This document shows positions 1 through 7,950 of a stretch of DNA of 64,000 nucleotides, in pieces. The notes under the pieces were generated by a model. That model saw nothing but the letters and a program-made list of their open reading frames with translations, was not told where the DNA came from and made no database searches. The stretch's first letter is position 1. The number at the start of each line of letters is the position of its first letter. The DNA is taken from positions 62,001 to 126,000 of the forward strand of contig JAJCZM010000039.1 of the NCBI GenBank assembly GCA_029262375.1, read 5' to 3'. The DNA comes from Deltaproteobacteria bacterium (GTDB taxonomy: Bacteria; Desulfobacterota; Binatia; UBA1149; SPBQ01). The position numbers were made by a program, and so were the translations under genes.

Positions 1-360
1 GGCGAAGCTGGTATTGTCGATGTAGGACACGATCAGTTCGATCGCGTCCGGCGATAGCAACGTAGCCCGCGAGAGGATCAGCTCTTCGAGGCGATCGCCG
101 CGCCAGCCCAGTCCACGCAAAACCGCGAAGGCCAACGCCAGCGTCGGCACGAGGGCCATTAGCGAGGCGAAGGTCAGCGCCGAGGCCCGAACCAGGCAGA
201 GGTCCTGAAAGAAGCCCTCTATCGTGATGAAGCCGACCCGCACGGCCGAGACGAGTACCCGGGTGAAACGGGAAGCGCCTTCCGTTCCTATCGTCCACAG
301 CTCGACGAGGAGAAAGCGACCGGCCCTTTCGACGGCCCTGAGTGGAGATGCCTGGCTCAT
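1..360 (-). CDS. YihY/virulence factor BrkB family membrane protein, N-terminal part
   Basis: The frame opens with ATG at 360 and runs off the left edge, so only the first 120 residues are visible. After a basic, cytoplasmic-looking N-terminus of about 55 residues comes the family-typical stretch RASALTFASLMALVPTLAL, which begins the first transmembrane helix (roughly residues 60-85). Arg-Ala followed by Ser-Ala-Leu and a Leu-Val-Pro inside the helix is characteristic of YihY/BrkB proteins. These were once annotated as ribonuclease BN and are now regarded as inner-membrane proteins of unclear function. The gene is divergent from the ABC permease pair starting at 493. The 132 bases between them must hold both promoters, but no convincing -35/-10 pair was found there. 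Family is inferred from the visible third of the protein. Confidence 0.68.
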   Translation of the reverse strand, partial: MSQASPLRAVERAGRFLLVELWTIGTEGASRFTRVLVSAVRVGFITIEGFFQDLCLVRASALTFASLMALVPTLALAFAVLRGLGWRGDRLEELILSRATLLSPDAIELIVSYIDNTSFA

Positions 361-492
361 TGGTCCCGCAGTTCTGCCTTTCGGCGGAGGCAGCCCCAGC
401 GCACGTACTGCGCGATGGGCTCGCTGACCACCGAGTGTAGCATGTATTGTGCAGTGTCAGCGTGGCCGAATCGAGGGCACAAAGAACGCCGC

Positions 493-1422
493 ATGCTCGC
501 ATACACCGTCAGACGAATACTCGCCGCCATCCCTACCGCGCTCGGGGTGGCCACCGTCGTTTTTCTGCTGCTGCATGCGATTCCGGGCGACCCGGTCGAT
601 GTGATGCTCGGCGAGACGGCGGCTCGGGCCGATCGCGCCGAATTGCGTGCGCATCTCGGCTTGGATCGGCCGATCCTCGTACAGTACGTCGGCTTCATGA
701 CGGGTCTGGCTCGCGGAGACATGGGCGAGAGCATCCACAGCCGCCGCCCGGTAGTCGAGCTGGTCACGGAGCGGTTTCCGGCGACGTTGGCGCTCGCGGC
801 GGCGGCAGCCCTAGCAGCTATATGCATCGCGCTGCCGCTCGGACTGCTATCGGCAGCCCGCCCGGGAAGCATGCTCGACCGCGGCTCGCTCACCGCCAGT
901 CTTCTCGGAACCGCGCTACCGAATTTCTGGCTCGGACCGCTTCTCATTCTGTTCTTTGCGGTACACCTCGGCTGGCTCCCCGTCTCCGGCAACGACGGTC
1001 CCCGCCATTTGATCCTGCCGGCAATCACCTTGGGACTCTCATTGGCAGGTATCCTGACGCGCATGACACGTAGCACGGTACTAGAGGCGCTACACGAGGA
1101 TTACATTCGCACGGCTCGCGCGAAGGGCGTCAGCGAAACCAAGACCGTCGCGAAGCATGCCCTGGCAAACGCAGTAACACCGATACTCTCGGTCTTGGGC
1201 CTGCAACTGGGCTCCTTGCTGGCGGGCTCGGTAATCACAGAAACGATCTTCGCCTGGCCGGGGCTCGGTCGTCTCACCGTTCAAGCGATCTCAACACGCG
1301 ACTATCCCGTCGTCCAAGGCTGCGTGCTCATGATTGCCGGCAGCTATGTCCTCGTGAACCTCGCGACCGACCTCGCGTATGCCTGGGCAAACCCACGCGT
1401 GCGCTACGGCGAAGATGAATAG
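493..1422 (+). CDS. ABC transporter permease, oligopeptide/dipeptide type (DppB-like)
   Basis: This 309-residue inner-membrane permease belongs to the dipeptide/oligopeptide/nickel importer family. The N-terminus MLAYTVRRILAAIPT is the classic DppB opening, followed by a hydrophobic helix ending in HAIPGDP. The cytoplasmic coupling (EAA-type) loop is visible near the C-terminal third as YIRTARAKGVSETKTVAKHA. About six membrane segments are apparent. An upstream in-frame ATG at 415 exists, but the added 26 residues look unlike the family, so the ATG at 493 is preferred. The next gene starts inside its last codons, so the two permeases should be translated together as a heterodimer. Substrate cannot be told: no binding protein or ATPase gene is in the window. 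Confidence 0.9.
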   Translation: MLAYTVRRILAAIPTALGVATVVFLLLHAIPGDPVDVMLGETAARADRAELRAHLGLDRPILVQYVGFMTGLARGDMGESIHSRRPVVELVTERFPATLALAAAAALAAICIALPLGLLSAARPGSMLDRGSLTASLLGTALPNFWLGPLLILFFAVHLGWLPVSGNDGPRHLILPAITLGLSLAGILTRMTRSTVLEALHEDYIRTARAKGVSETKTVAKHALANAVTPILSVLGLQLGSLLAGSVITETIFAWPGLGRLTVQAISTRDYPVVQGCVLMIAGSYVLVNLATDLAYAWANPRVRYGEDE

Positions 1423-2257
1423 CACGACGCAAGTGCAGGCCCTCATGGGATCGCGTTGGCAAGGTTCGCTGATCGCCGGCTTCGTGTGCCTCGCCCTGCT
1501 AGTGGTAGCAGCTTTGTTCGCGCCGCAACTATCGCCCCACGACCCGCTCGAACAGAATCTCATCGCCGACCTGGCCGAACCGAGCGCCGCCCATCTGCTC
1601 GGAACCGACAAGCTCGGTCGCGATCAGCTGAGCCGTCTGATCTACGGCGCGCGCGTCTCGCTCTATGTGGGTATCACGACAGTTACGATCTCACTGTTGA
1701 TCGGCGTTCTGCTCGGCGCCTTGGCCGGCTTTTCAGGCGGCGCCATCGACTATTGGATCATGCGCCTGGTGGATATCCTGCTAGCCTTTCCGGGAATTCT
1801 CCTCGCCGTTGCAATGAGCGCCGTCATGGGACCGAGCCTGACGAACGTCATCGTAGCGTTGAGCCTACTGGGTTGGACGGGCTACGCACGCCTGGTGCGC
1901 GCAGAGGTGCTCGGGATCCGGCGCCGTGAGCACGTCGAAGCAGCGACGGCACTCGGCGTACCGAGCGTTCGCATCGTGCTGCGGCACATCCTGCCACTGC
2001 TCGGCGCTCCGCTCGCCGTGCAGGCGACCTTTGGAATGGCCGGAGCAATCGTAGCGGAGGCCAGTCTCAGCTTTCTCGGGCTCGGCGTTCAGCCGCCGAC
2101 ACCGTCGTGGGGGGCGATGATCAACGAAGGTCGACACTTCCTTCTCGTCGCCCCGCACATGACGCTGTACCCGGGCCTGGCGATTCTGCTCACAGTGCTG
2201 GGTCTCAACTTTCTGGGCGACGGCTTACGCGACCGGCTCGACGTCAGGGCACGCTGA
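1415..2257 (+). CDS. ABC transporter permease, oligopeptide/dipeptide type (DppC-like)
   Basis: This 280-residue second permease of the peptide/nickel importer family pairs with the gene just upstream. The first membrane segment (about residues 16-36) is followed by the diagnostic SPHDPLEQN and LLGTDKLGRDQLSRLIYGAR block, which defines DppC/OppC-like proteins. The EAA loop reads EHVEAATALGVPSVRIVLRH, and further helices end in GLNFLGDGLRDRLD. The start at 1415 overlaps the upstream stop by 8 bases. A longer frame from 1379 is possible but adds a non-family tail. The gene converges on mutM with only 40 bases between stops and no obvious hairpin terminator. ATPase and solute-binding components would have to be encoded elsewhere. 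Confidence 0.9.
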   Translation: MNSTTQVQALMGSRWQGSLIAGFVCLALLVVAALFAPQLSPHDPLEQNLIADLAEPSAAHLLGTDKLGRDQLSRLIYGARVSLYVGITTVTISLLIGVLLGALAGFSGGAIDYWIMRLVDILLAFPGILLAVAMSAVMGPSLTNVIVALSLLGWTGYARLVRAEVLGIRRREHVEAATALGVPSVRIVLRHILPLLGAPLAVQATFGMAGAIVAEASLSFLGLGVQPPTPSWGAMINEGRHFLLVAPHMTLYPGLAILLTVLGLNFLGDGLRDRLDVRAR

Positions 2258-2297
2258 CGGCTCGGACGGTTCGACTGGCGCAGCGGCGCAGGCGGGC

Positions 2298-3116
2298 TCA
2301 CCGCTGGCAGGTAGGGCAATAGAACGAAGAACGCTGGCCCACGACGATGACTTTGATCGTGCTGCCGCACGCGGCGCAGGACTCACCTTCGCGACCGTAC
2401 ACACGTCGGCGCCACTGATACCCGCCCATACGCCCGACGCCGTCGAGGAAATCAGAGATTGACGAACCGCGGTGCTCGATCGCCTCGGAGATGATTGTAC
2501 GCACCGACTGCGCTAGGCGTTCGCAATCGTCTCGTGTCAGTCGCCGCAGAGCCCGACGGGGTCTCAGGCCTGCCAGGAACAGCGCCTCGTTGACGTAGAT
2601 ATTGCCCAACCCGGCAACGACGCGTTGGTCCATCAACACATCCTTCAGCACGCGCGAGGTGCGCTTTCCGTGCGCGAACAGGTACTCGCCGTTGAACCCG
2701 ACCTCGTCGAGCGGCTCAGGACCAACGCCTTCGAACAACTGCGCGTCGTCTCCCTCGTGGATCGACATCGACCCGAAGCGACGCGGATCATTGAACACGA
2801 GTTGCCCTCCCGCAGCGAGGTCGACAACAACATGGTCGTGCTTGTCGAATCGCTCGCGCCGGCTCTCATGGAACAACAGCGTCCCACTCATTCCAAAATG
2901 AACGACCCAGGTGGCGTCGTCGTCGAGGCGTATAAGCAGGTATTTGGCGCGTCGCTCGAGCGCACGAATCGATCGGCCCCGCAGCCGCTCTTCGAACTCA
3001 TCGACTATCGGCCAGCGCAGATCACGCCTGCGGACGTCGACGGCTTCGATGCGATGCCCGGTGATACGCGGCTCTAGCGAGCGTCGTACCGTCTCGACCT
3101 CCGGTAGCTCAGGCAA
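2298..3116 (-). CDS. mutM: Formamidopyrimidine-DNA glycosylase (Fpg/MutM)
   Basis: This base-excision repair enzyme removes oxidised purines such as 8-oxoguanine and cleaves the abasic site. Its catalytic nucleophile is Pro2, exposed when the initiator Met is removed, so the start must be the TTG at 3116, giving (M)PELPEVETVRR. The upstream ATG in the same frame (near 3135) would bury that proline. A GGAG lies 10 bases before the TTG. Lys58 (Lys57 after Met removal) sits in RRAKYLLIRL. The C-terminal zinc finger is complete, with CAACG and CPTC. Length of 272 residues matches the family. The TTG lies 8 bases inside the end of ksgA, so the two are probably co-translated. Confidence 0.95.
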   Translation of the reverse strand: MPELPEVETVRRSLEPRITGHRIEAVDVRRRDLRWPIVDEFEERLRGRSIRALERRAKYLLIRLDDDATWVVHFGMSGTLLFHESRRERFDKHDHVVVDLAAGGQLVFNDPRRFGSMSIHEGDDAQLFEGVGPEPLDEVGFNGEYLFAHGKRTSRVLKDVLMDQRVVAGLGNIYVNEALFLAGLRPRRALRRLTRDDCERLAQSVRTIISEAIEHRGSSISDFLDGVGRMGGYQWRRRVYGREGESCAACGSTIKVIVVGQRSSFYCPTCQR

Positions 3117-3921
3117 CGGGTTCGAGCTCCGCATGTAGCGATGCCGAAAGCCGCGCAAACGTTTCCAGATCCACCGTCTCGGGTCTCTGATCAGGATCGA
3201 TACCGACGGCGCCGAACAGATCGGCCGCACGACCTGCGCCGAGCGATTCATCGATCCAACGCCCTAACGAGTTGCGAACCATCTTGCGCCGCTGCGTAAA
3301 CGCGGTCGAAACAACCTTCTCGAACACCGGCATCGACCCGATTGCGTATCTCGGAGCGTCAAGTGGGACGATACGCACGACCTGCGAACTGACTTTCGGT
3401 GCAGGCCTGAAACAGCTGGCGGGAACGATTCGGCCCGGCTCCACATCGGCAACCAATTGCGTATGGATCGCCAACACTCCGTACGCCTTACTGCCCGGTG
3501 CTGCCATGAGTCGGCCGCAGACCTCGCGTTGTAGCATGACGATGGCGGCACTCATGCGTTGGGGGCAGGCCAGCAGCCTTCGAACGATCGCCGTCCCGGT
3601 CTCGTACGGCAGGTTTGAAACGACGCGCACCGGGCCTGACGACAGAACCGACAGGTCGATGTCGAGCGCATCAGCGTGATGTACGGCGACACGCTCGTCG
3701 TCGTTGAAGTGCTCGCGCCAATATTCGGCTAGTGCGGGGTCGATCTCGACGAGCGTGAGACGACGCGCTCGTTCCGCCAGTAAAGTCGTCAGCGCGCCCC
3801 TGCCGGGGCCGATCTCAACGACGTCGTGCCCTTCCACTTCCGCCCATGAAACGATCTGTCGGCAGATATTGCGGTCGACCAGAAAATTCTGTCCCCATCG
3901 AACTCGGGCGCCGCGAGCCAC
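3109..3921 (-). CDS. ksgA: 16S rRNA (adenine1518/1519-N6) dimethyltransferase
   Basis: KsgA/RsmA dimethylates the two adjacent adenosines in the 3'-terminal hairpin of 16S rRNA late in 30S assembly, using S-adenosylmethionine. The protein has 270 residues. The N-terminal GQNFLVD motif, the SAM-binding loop VVEIGPGRG (residues 34-42) and the catalytic NLPY (103-106) are all present. The C-terminal domain carries the family FTQRRKMVRNSL segment. The start is a GTG at 3921 that shares its last base with the tsaD stop (TAGTG). The stop lies inside the mutM start region. It sits mid-operon between tsaD and mutM; the tsaD-ksgA pairing joins two translation-fidelity functions. Confidence 0.96.
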   Translation of the reverse strand: MARGARVRWGQNFLVDRNICRQIVSWAEVEGHDVVEIGPGRGALTTLLAERARRLTLVEIDPALAEYWREHFNDDERVAVHHADALDIDLSVLSSGPVRVVSNLPYETGTAIVRRLLACPQRMSAAIVMLQREVCGRLMAAPGSKAYGVLAIHTQLVADVEPGRIVPASCFRPAPKVSSQVVRIVPLDAPRYAIGSMPVFEKVVSTAFTQRRKMVRNSLGRWIDESLGAGRAADLFGAVGIDPDQRPETVDLETFARLSASLHAELEPVA

Positions 3922-4925
3922 TACGCGCCCTGCCAGCGAGGTCCCAGTGGCAAACGCGATGTCGCGACGAGTTCGTCACCCGTCAGACCATGCTCCGCTC
4001 GTAGAATCGCGGTCCGCGCGATCATCGCGGCGTTGTCGGTGCACAACGAAAACGGCGGCACGAACAGCTCACCGCCGACGGCGTCCATCGCCTCTGCCGC
4101 TCGCTCTCGAAGCCGAGAGTTCGCCGACACCCCGCCTACGATCGCCAGGCGCCTGACGCCGGTGGCGACCATCGCCTTTTCAGCCCGATCGATGAGCACA
4201 TCGACGATCGCTTCCTGGAATGAAGCACAGATATCTTCGACGCGTATCTCTTTCTCGCGCGTACGGAGGAAGTCCCACAGCGAAGTCTTCAGCCCCGAGA
4301 AACTCAACGCCAAAGGATCACTTTTCACGCGCCCGCGCGGAAACCGCACCGCAGCGCGATCCCCCTTGCGAGCCAGTTCGTCGATGACTTTGCCGCCCGG
4401 GTAGCCAAGCCCGAGCATCTTCGCCGCCTTGTCGAACGCCTCTCCGGCGGAGTCGTCGCGTGTCGAAGCGACCTCGACGTAAGAACCAATATCGCGAGCA
4501 AGATAGAGCGCCGAGTGTCCGCCGGAGACAAGAAGCGCGAGAAACGGCGTCTGGATATTGCTCTCGAGCGTCACGGACAAGACATGCCCCTCGAGGTGAT
4601 TCACGCCGACGAGCGGAAGCTTCGTACGCAGTGCCAGTCCTTGCGCGGCAGACAGTCCGACGAGAAGCGACCCAACCAAACCGGGGCCACGCGTCACCGC
4701 GAGGCTATCGAGGTCACCGTACTCGAGACCAGCTTGCTGCATTGCAAGGCCAACGACCGGCGCGACAGATTCGAGATGTCGGCGCGCGGCGAGTTCGGGA
4801 ACGATGCCGCCGTACTTCGCGTGGATATCGTCTTGGGACGACACGACATTCGAAAGCACGACATCTCCATCGACAACGGCCGCGGACGTATCGTCGCAAG
4901 ACGTCTCGAGCGCAAGCACTTTCAC
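3921..4925 (-). CDS. tsaD: tRNA N6-adenosine threonylcarbamoyltransferase
   Basis: TsaD transfers the threonylcarbamoyl group to A37 of ANN-decoding tRNAs, working in a complex with TsaB and TsaE. The 334-residue protein starts MKVLALETSCDDTSAAVV, as the family does. It carries the metal-binding HLEGH (His110 and His114) and the nucleotide-binding block VGGVSANSRLRE near the C-terminus. The start is GTG at 4925 in a GTGA overlap with the TPR lipoprotein gene upstream, which indicates translational coupling. Neither tsaB nor tsaE is in the window, so they must lie elsewhere. Assignment is by strong motif match. Confidence 0.97.
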   Translation of the reverse strand: MKVLALETSCDDTSAAVVDGDVVLSNVVSSQDDIHAKYGGIVPELAARRHLESVAPVVGLAMQQAGLEYGDLDSLAVTRGPGLVGSLLVGLSAAQGLALRTKLPLVGVNHLEGHVLSVTLESNIQTPFLALLVSGGHSALYLARDIGSYVEVASTRDDSAGEAFDKAAKMLGLGYPGGKVIDELARKGDRAAVRFPRGRVKSDPLALSFSGLKTSLWDFLRTREKEIRVEDICASFQEAIVDVLIDRAEKAMVATGVRRLAIVGGVSANSRLRERAAEAMDAVGGELFVPPFSLCTDNAAMIARTAILRAEHGLTGDELVATSRLPLGPRWQGA

Positions 4926-5515
4926 CGGATCATTCCCGACGCGTCGATCGGAGCCGACATCGCGCTGAGCCGTCGCAGCTCGTCGCGCAGAGCTGGGTCG
5001 GGCGGCAACAGACGTCGCGCCTGTTGGAGGAACCCGATCGAGCGTTCGAAGTCGCCTCGACGTGTGTAAACGTGTCCGAGATAAAGGTAAGCGAACCCTT
5101 CACTGCCGTCGACGGCAATCGCCCGCTCCAACAGATCGAGCGCCCGCTCGGTATTCCCCTCAGCGAGAGCGTTTCGCGCGGCGGCGGTCATTCGCAGGTG
5201 CGTCAGCTGGGTGGCAGGCGCGCCCTCGTATTCGGCCCGAGAGATCGCAGCGCTGAGCACCAGGTCCGCACGCTGCAGAACAACCGGGCCTTCCGGCCGC
5301 GCTTGTTCATCGATCCACGCGGACCAGTCTCGTGCTTCGCGGTGCTCGCGCTTCGTGCGACGCTCCTCGCGTTCTTCGCGCGCGTACTGCTCACGCCGAG
5401 CCTGTTTCGCTTGCTCATACTGTGCGTCGGAAATGTACGGGCCCGTGGCGCATCCAGCGCCGAGCGCCACGGCGAAAATCAACAGCATGGCGCAGACGAC
5501 GCCGCACCGATGCAT
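4922..5515 (-). CDS. Probable TPR-containing lipoprotein
   Basis: Function is not recognised. The chosen ATG at 5515 gives a 197-residue protein opening with a lipoprotein-like signal: a short basic start, a hydrophobic core (VVCAMLLIFAVAL) and the lipobox-like LGAGC. A charged, Arg/Glu-rich coiled segment follows (roughly residues 35-70), then a helical region with one or two tetratricopeptide-like repeats. NALAEGNTERALDLLERAI and SIGFLQQARRLL show the TPR pattern. TPR lipoproteins often scaffold envelope machineries, and this one sits directly between a bifunctional penicillin-binding protein and tsaD. A role near peptidoglycan synthesis is therefore plausible, but that is inference. A longer in-frame start exists (5569) but would hide the signal peptide. 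Confidence 0.6.
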   Translation of the reverse strand: MHRCGVVCAMLLIFAVALGAGCATGPYISDAQYEQAKQARREQYAREEREERRTKREHREARDWSAWIDEQARPEGPVVLQRADLVLSAAISRAEYEGAPATQLTHLRMTAAARNALAEGNTERALDLLERAIAVDGSEGFAYLYLGHVYTRRGDFERSIGFLQQARRLLPPDPALRDELRRLSAMSAPIDASGMIR

Positions 5516-5625
5516 CGAGGGAGCAGCCTGTGCCGCTGGGTCTGTATATCGATGGCTCGGGCTCGGCATGGTCGGGGCGAGAGGAACAGGCGCGACTAGC
5601 ACCACGCCGGTCCGGTCGACGCTCT

Positions 5626-7950
5626 TCAGTGCTCGCGACAGCGCGTCGAGACCTCTTCGCCTTCCAGGAATGCCTCGCGCACTGTGTCGCGGCAACCCCA
5701 CCCCGCGAGCATGCCGGTGAAGCGGTCAACGTCCTCGAACACGATCCCGTCCGGCACCTCGAAAGCGCGCGGCGCGGTCGCGCCAACCGCCCTCTTCATG
5801 AACTCGGCCCAGATCGGCAACGCGGCGGTCGAGCCGGTCAGTCCCAGTTTCGCACCGCGGTCGAAACCGACCCAGACCACGGCCAGCACGTCTCGGGTGT
5901 AGCCCGCGAACCAGGCATCGTTGTAGTCATTCGTCGTGCCCGTCTTCCCGGCGGCCGGGTGGGTAAACCCTAGGCGCGCTAGCCCGCGCGCCGTGCCGCG
6001 TTGCACGACGCCTTCTAGAAGATTGGTCACCAGATAGGCGTCGGCCGGTGAGATCTCGCTACGTATCGCAACGCGATTGCCTTCCACCACGAGCCCTTCT
6101 CGCGAGACGACTTTCTGGATCGTGATCGGGGTCGTTGCCAACCCTCCGGACGCGAACACGCCGTACACGCGCGCAATCTCGAGCGGACTGACCTCCCACC
6201 CACCGAGCGCGATCGCGGGCAGAGCGGGAATACTCGCGTCGATACCGAGGCGAACCGCCATGTCGCGCACGACATCGATTCCCACATCGCGCGCGATGCT
6301 AGCCGTTGCCGCATTGAGAGAGTGCTCGAGCGCGTGGCGCAGCGTCACCGGACCGAAGTATTCGTCGTCGTAGTTGTTAGGAGCCCACTGCTTCCCGTCA
6401 TATTCCCAGACGAAAGGCTCATCTTGAACAATCGTAGTCGGCAAATAGTGCACCCCACCGGGCGCCTCCGAGGACAACGCAGCCAAGTAGACGATCGGTT
6501 TGAAGACGGAGCCGGGTTGGCGACGCGCATCGGTAACGCGATTGAACTGCGAGCGCCGGTAGTCGCGCCCCCCCACCATCGCGATGATCGCGCCGGTACG
6601 CGGATTGATCGCGACGAGAGCCGCCTGCAGGTCACCGCTATCTGGATTGGCCGGATTGGCCGCATTGGATAGATGCGGGAAGTCCTGCTCCAGACGTTTG
6701 AGCCCGTCCGAAACCGCGCGCTCGGCAGCATCCTGCAGCTCGGGATCCAACGTGGTGAAAACGCTGTAGCCTTCGCTGGTGAGCACTTCATCGGGGAACG
6801 TCTCGGCCAGTTCGCGGCGCAAGTTGTCCACGAAGTACGGCGATCCCTGTGTTGCCGGCGGCGGCGCGACCACAGCGAGCGGCTCGGCTAGTGCAGCGTG
6901 ATAGGTACGCTCATCGATTTCGCCGGTGCGGAGCAATGCCCGCAACACCACGTTGCGCCGTTCAAGCGCGCGATCCGGATGCGTATGCGGAGAGTAATAG
7001 TTCGGCGCGCGCACCAGGCCGGCGATCAGCGCGATCTGGCCCATGCCGAGCTCGCGCGGCTCACACCCGAAATAGAACTTCGCCGCCTCCCAGACGCCGT
7101 GCACGCCCACCGGGCCCTTCTGCCCGAGGTAGATCTCATTGAGGTAGCTTTCGAGAATCTCTTCTTTGCTGAAATTCTTCTCGGCCACCACCGCCATGAC
7201 GGCTTCCTTCAGTTTCCGAACGACCGTCCGATCGTCGGTGAGGAAGAAGTTCTTCATGAGTTGCTGGGTGAGAGTCGAGCCGCCCTGGCGCACTCCACCG
7301 GCACGTAGATTGACGACCACCGCACGCGCGAGGCCTCGTAGGTCCAGACCGAAATGCTCAAAGAAGCGGCGATCCTCAACCGTGACGATCGCGCGAACGA
7401 GCGGAACGGGAATTTCGGCGAGCTGCATCTCGCGCCGGTCTTCTTGAATGTCGCCGTGCAGGCCGGTGATCACGGCCGGTTCCAACGATACGTCGAACAG
7501 GACTTCGTTGCTGTCCATGTCGCTGATCGCCGAGACAAGCCCCTCACGGCTTGTCTCGATGCGCACGCCGCGACCCCGCTCGCGATAGCTCGGGTACTGA
7601 AACGCTTTGAGACGAATCTCAACGGCGGGCGGGAACGCTACGACCCGATACTCGCCCCTGGTCGTCGGGAAGGATGGCACGCGCCGATAACCGAGTCGGC
7701 TTAGCCGGTGGACCAACGACTCGCGATCCAACGAGGCACCGACATAGATCGGATAGTCGTCTGAATAGATCTTGGTGGGGAAATCCCAGCGACGCCCCTC
7801 GAACTTGCTGGCCAGCGTTCGTTCGACGTCGCCATAGTAGACCCACCCGGCTGTCAGCAAGGCGGCGAGCAGCGGTGGAATGACGAGTAATGAGAGCGTG
7901 AGAAATGGGAAGCGCCGCTTCGGCGGCGGCGCTTCCCACTCGTAACTCAC
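5626..7950 (-). CDS. Bifunctional penicillin-binding protein 1b-type (glycosyltransferase/transpeptidase)
   Basis: This class A PBP polymerises glycan strands and cross-links peptides in the periplasm. In the 774 residues, a short cytoplasmic tail and one membrane anchor (about 15-38) are followed by a UB2H-like region (about 55-155). The glycosyltransferase domain has catalytic EDRRFFEHFG (Glu192) and GGSTLTQQLMKN. The transpeptidase domain has SxxK at Ser481-Lys484 (SVFK), SLN at 544-546 and KTGTT from 669. All catalytic motifs are intact. The UB2H-like region favours PBP1b over PBP1a, and proteins with this domain usually need an outer-membrane lipoprotein activator. The start GTG at 7950 forms a GTGA overlap with htrA. 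The TPR lipoprotein gene begins 110 bases downstream and is a candidate partner. Confidence 0.93.
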   Translation of the reverse strand: MSYEWEAPPPKRRFPFLTLSLLVIPPLLAALLTAGWVYYGDVERTLASKFEGRRWDFPTKIYSDDYPIYVGASLDRESLVHRLSRLGYRRVPSFPTTRGEYRVVAFPPAVEIRLKAFQYPSYRERGRGVRIETSREGLVSAISDMDSNEVLFDVSLEPAVITGLHGDIQEDRREMQLAEIPVPLVRAIVTVEDRRFFEHFGLDLRGLARAVVVNLRAGGVRQGGSTLTQQLMKNFFLTDDRTVVRKLKEAVMAVVAEKNFSKEEILESYLNEIYLGQKGPVGVHGVWEAAKFYFGCEPRELGMGQIALIAGLVRAPNYYSPHTHPDRALERRNVVLRALLRTGEIDERTYHAALAEPLAVVAPPPATQGSPYFVDNLRRELAETFPDEVLTSEGYSVFTTLDPELQDAAERAVSDGLKRLEQDFPHLSNAANPANPDSGDLQAALVAINPRTGAIIAMVGGRDYRRSQFNRVTDARRQPGSVFKPIVYLAALSSEAPGGVHYLPTTIVQDEPFVWEYDGKQWAPNNYDDEYFGPVTLRHALEHSLNAATASIARDVGIDVVRDMAVRLGIDASIPALPAIALGGWEVSPLEIARVYGVFASGGLATTPITIQKVVSREGLVVEGNRVAIRSEISPADAYLVTNLLEGVVQRGTARGLARLGFTHPAAGKTGTTNDYNDAWFAGYTRDVLAVVWVGFDRGAKLGLTGSTAALPIWAEFMKRAVGATAPRAFEVPDGIVFEDVDRFTGMLAGWGCRDTVREAFLEGEEVSTRCREH

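Noticed and set aside
361-492. Possible divergent promoters between the BrkB-like gene and the ABC permeases
   Set aside because: CTGACA and TACACT are present on the minus strand but only 15 bases apart; too poor to call.
4460-5599. A 379-codon plus-strand frame across tsaD and the TPR lipoprotein
   Set aside because: Arg/Ser-rich composition with no domain, fully antisense to conserved tsaD. Shadow of GC bias.
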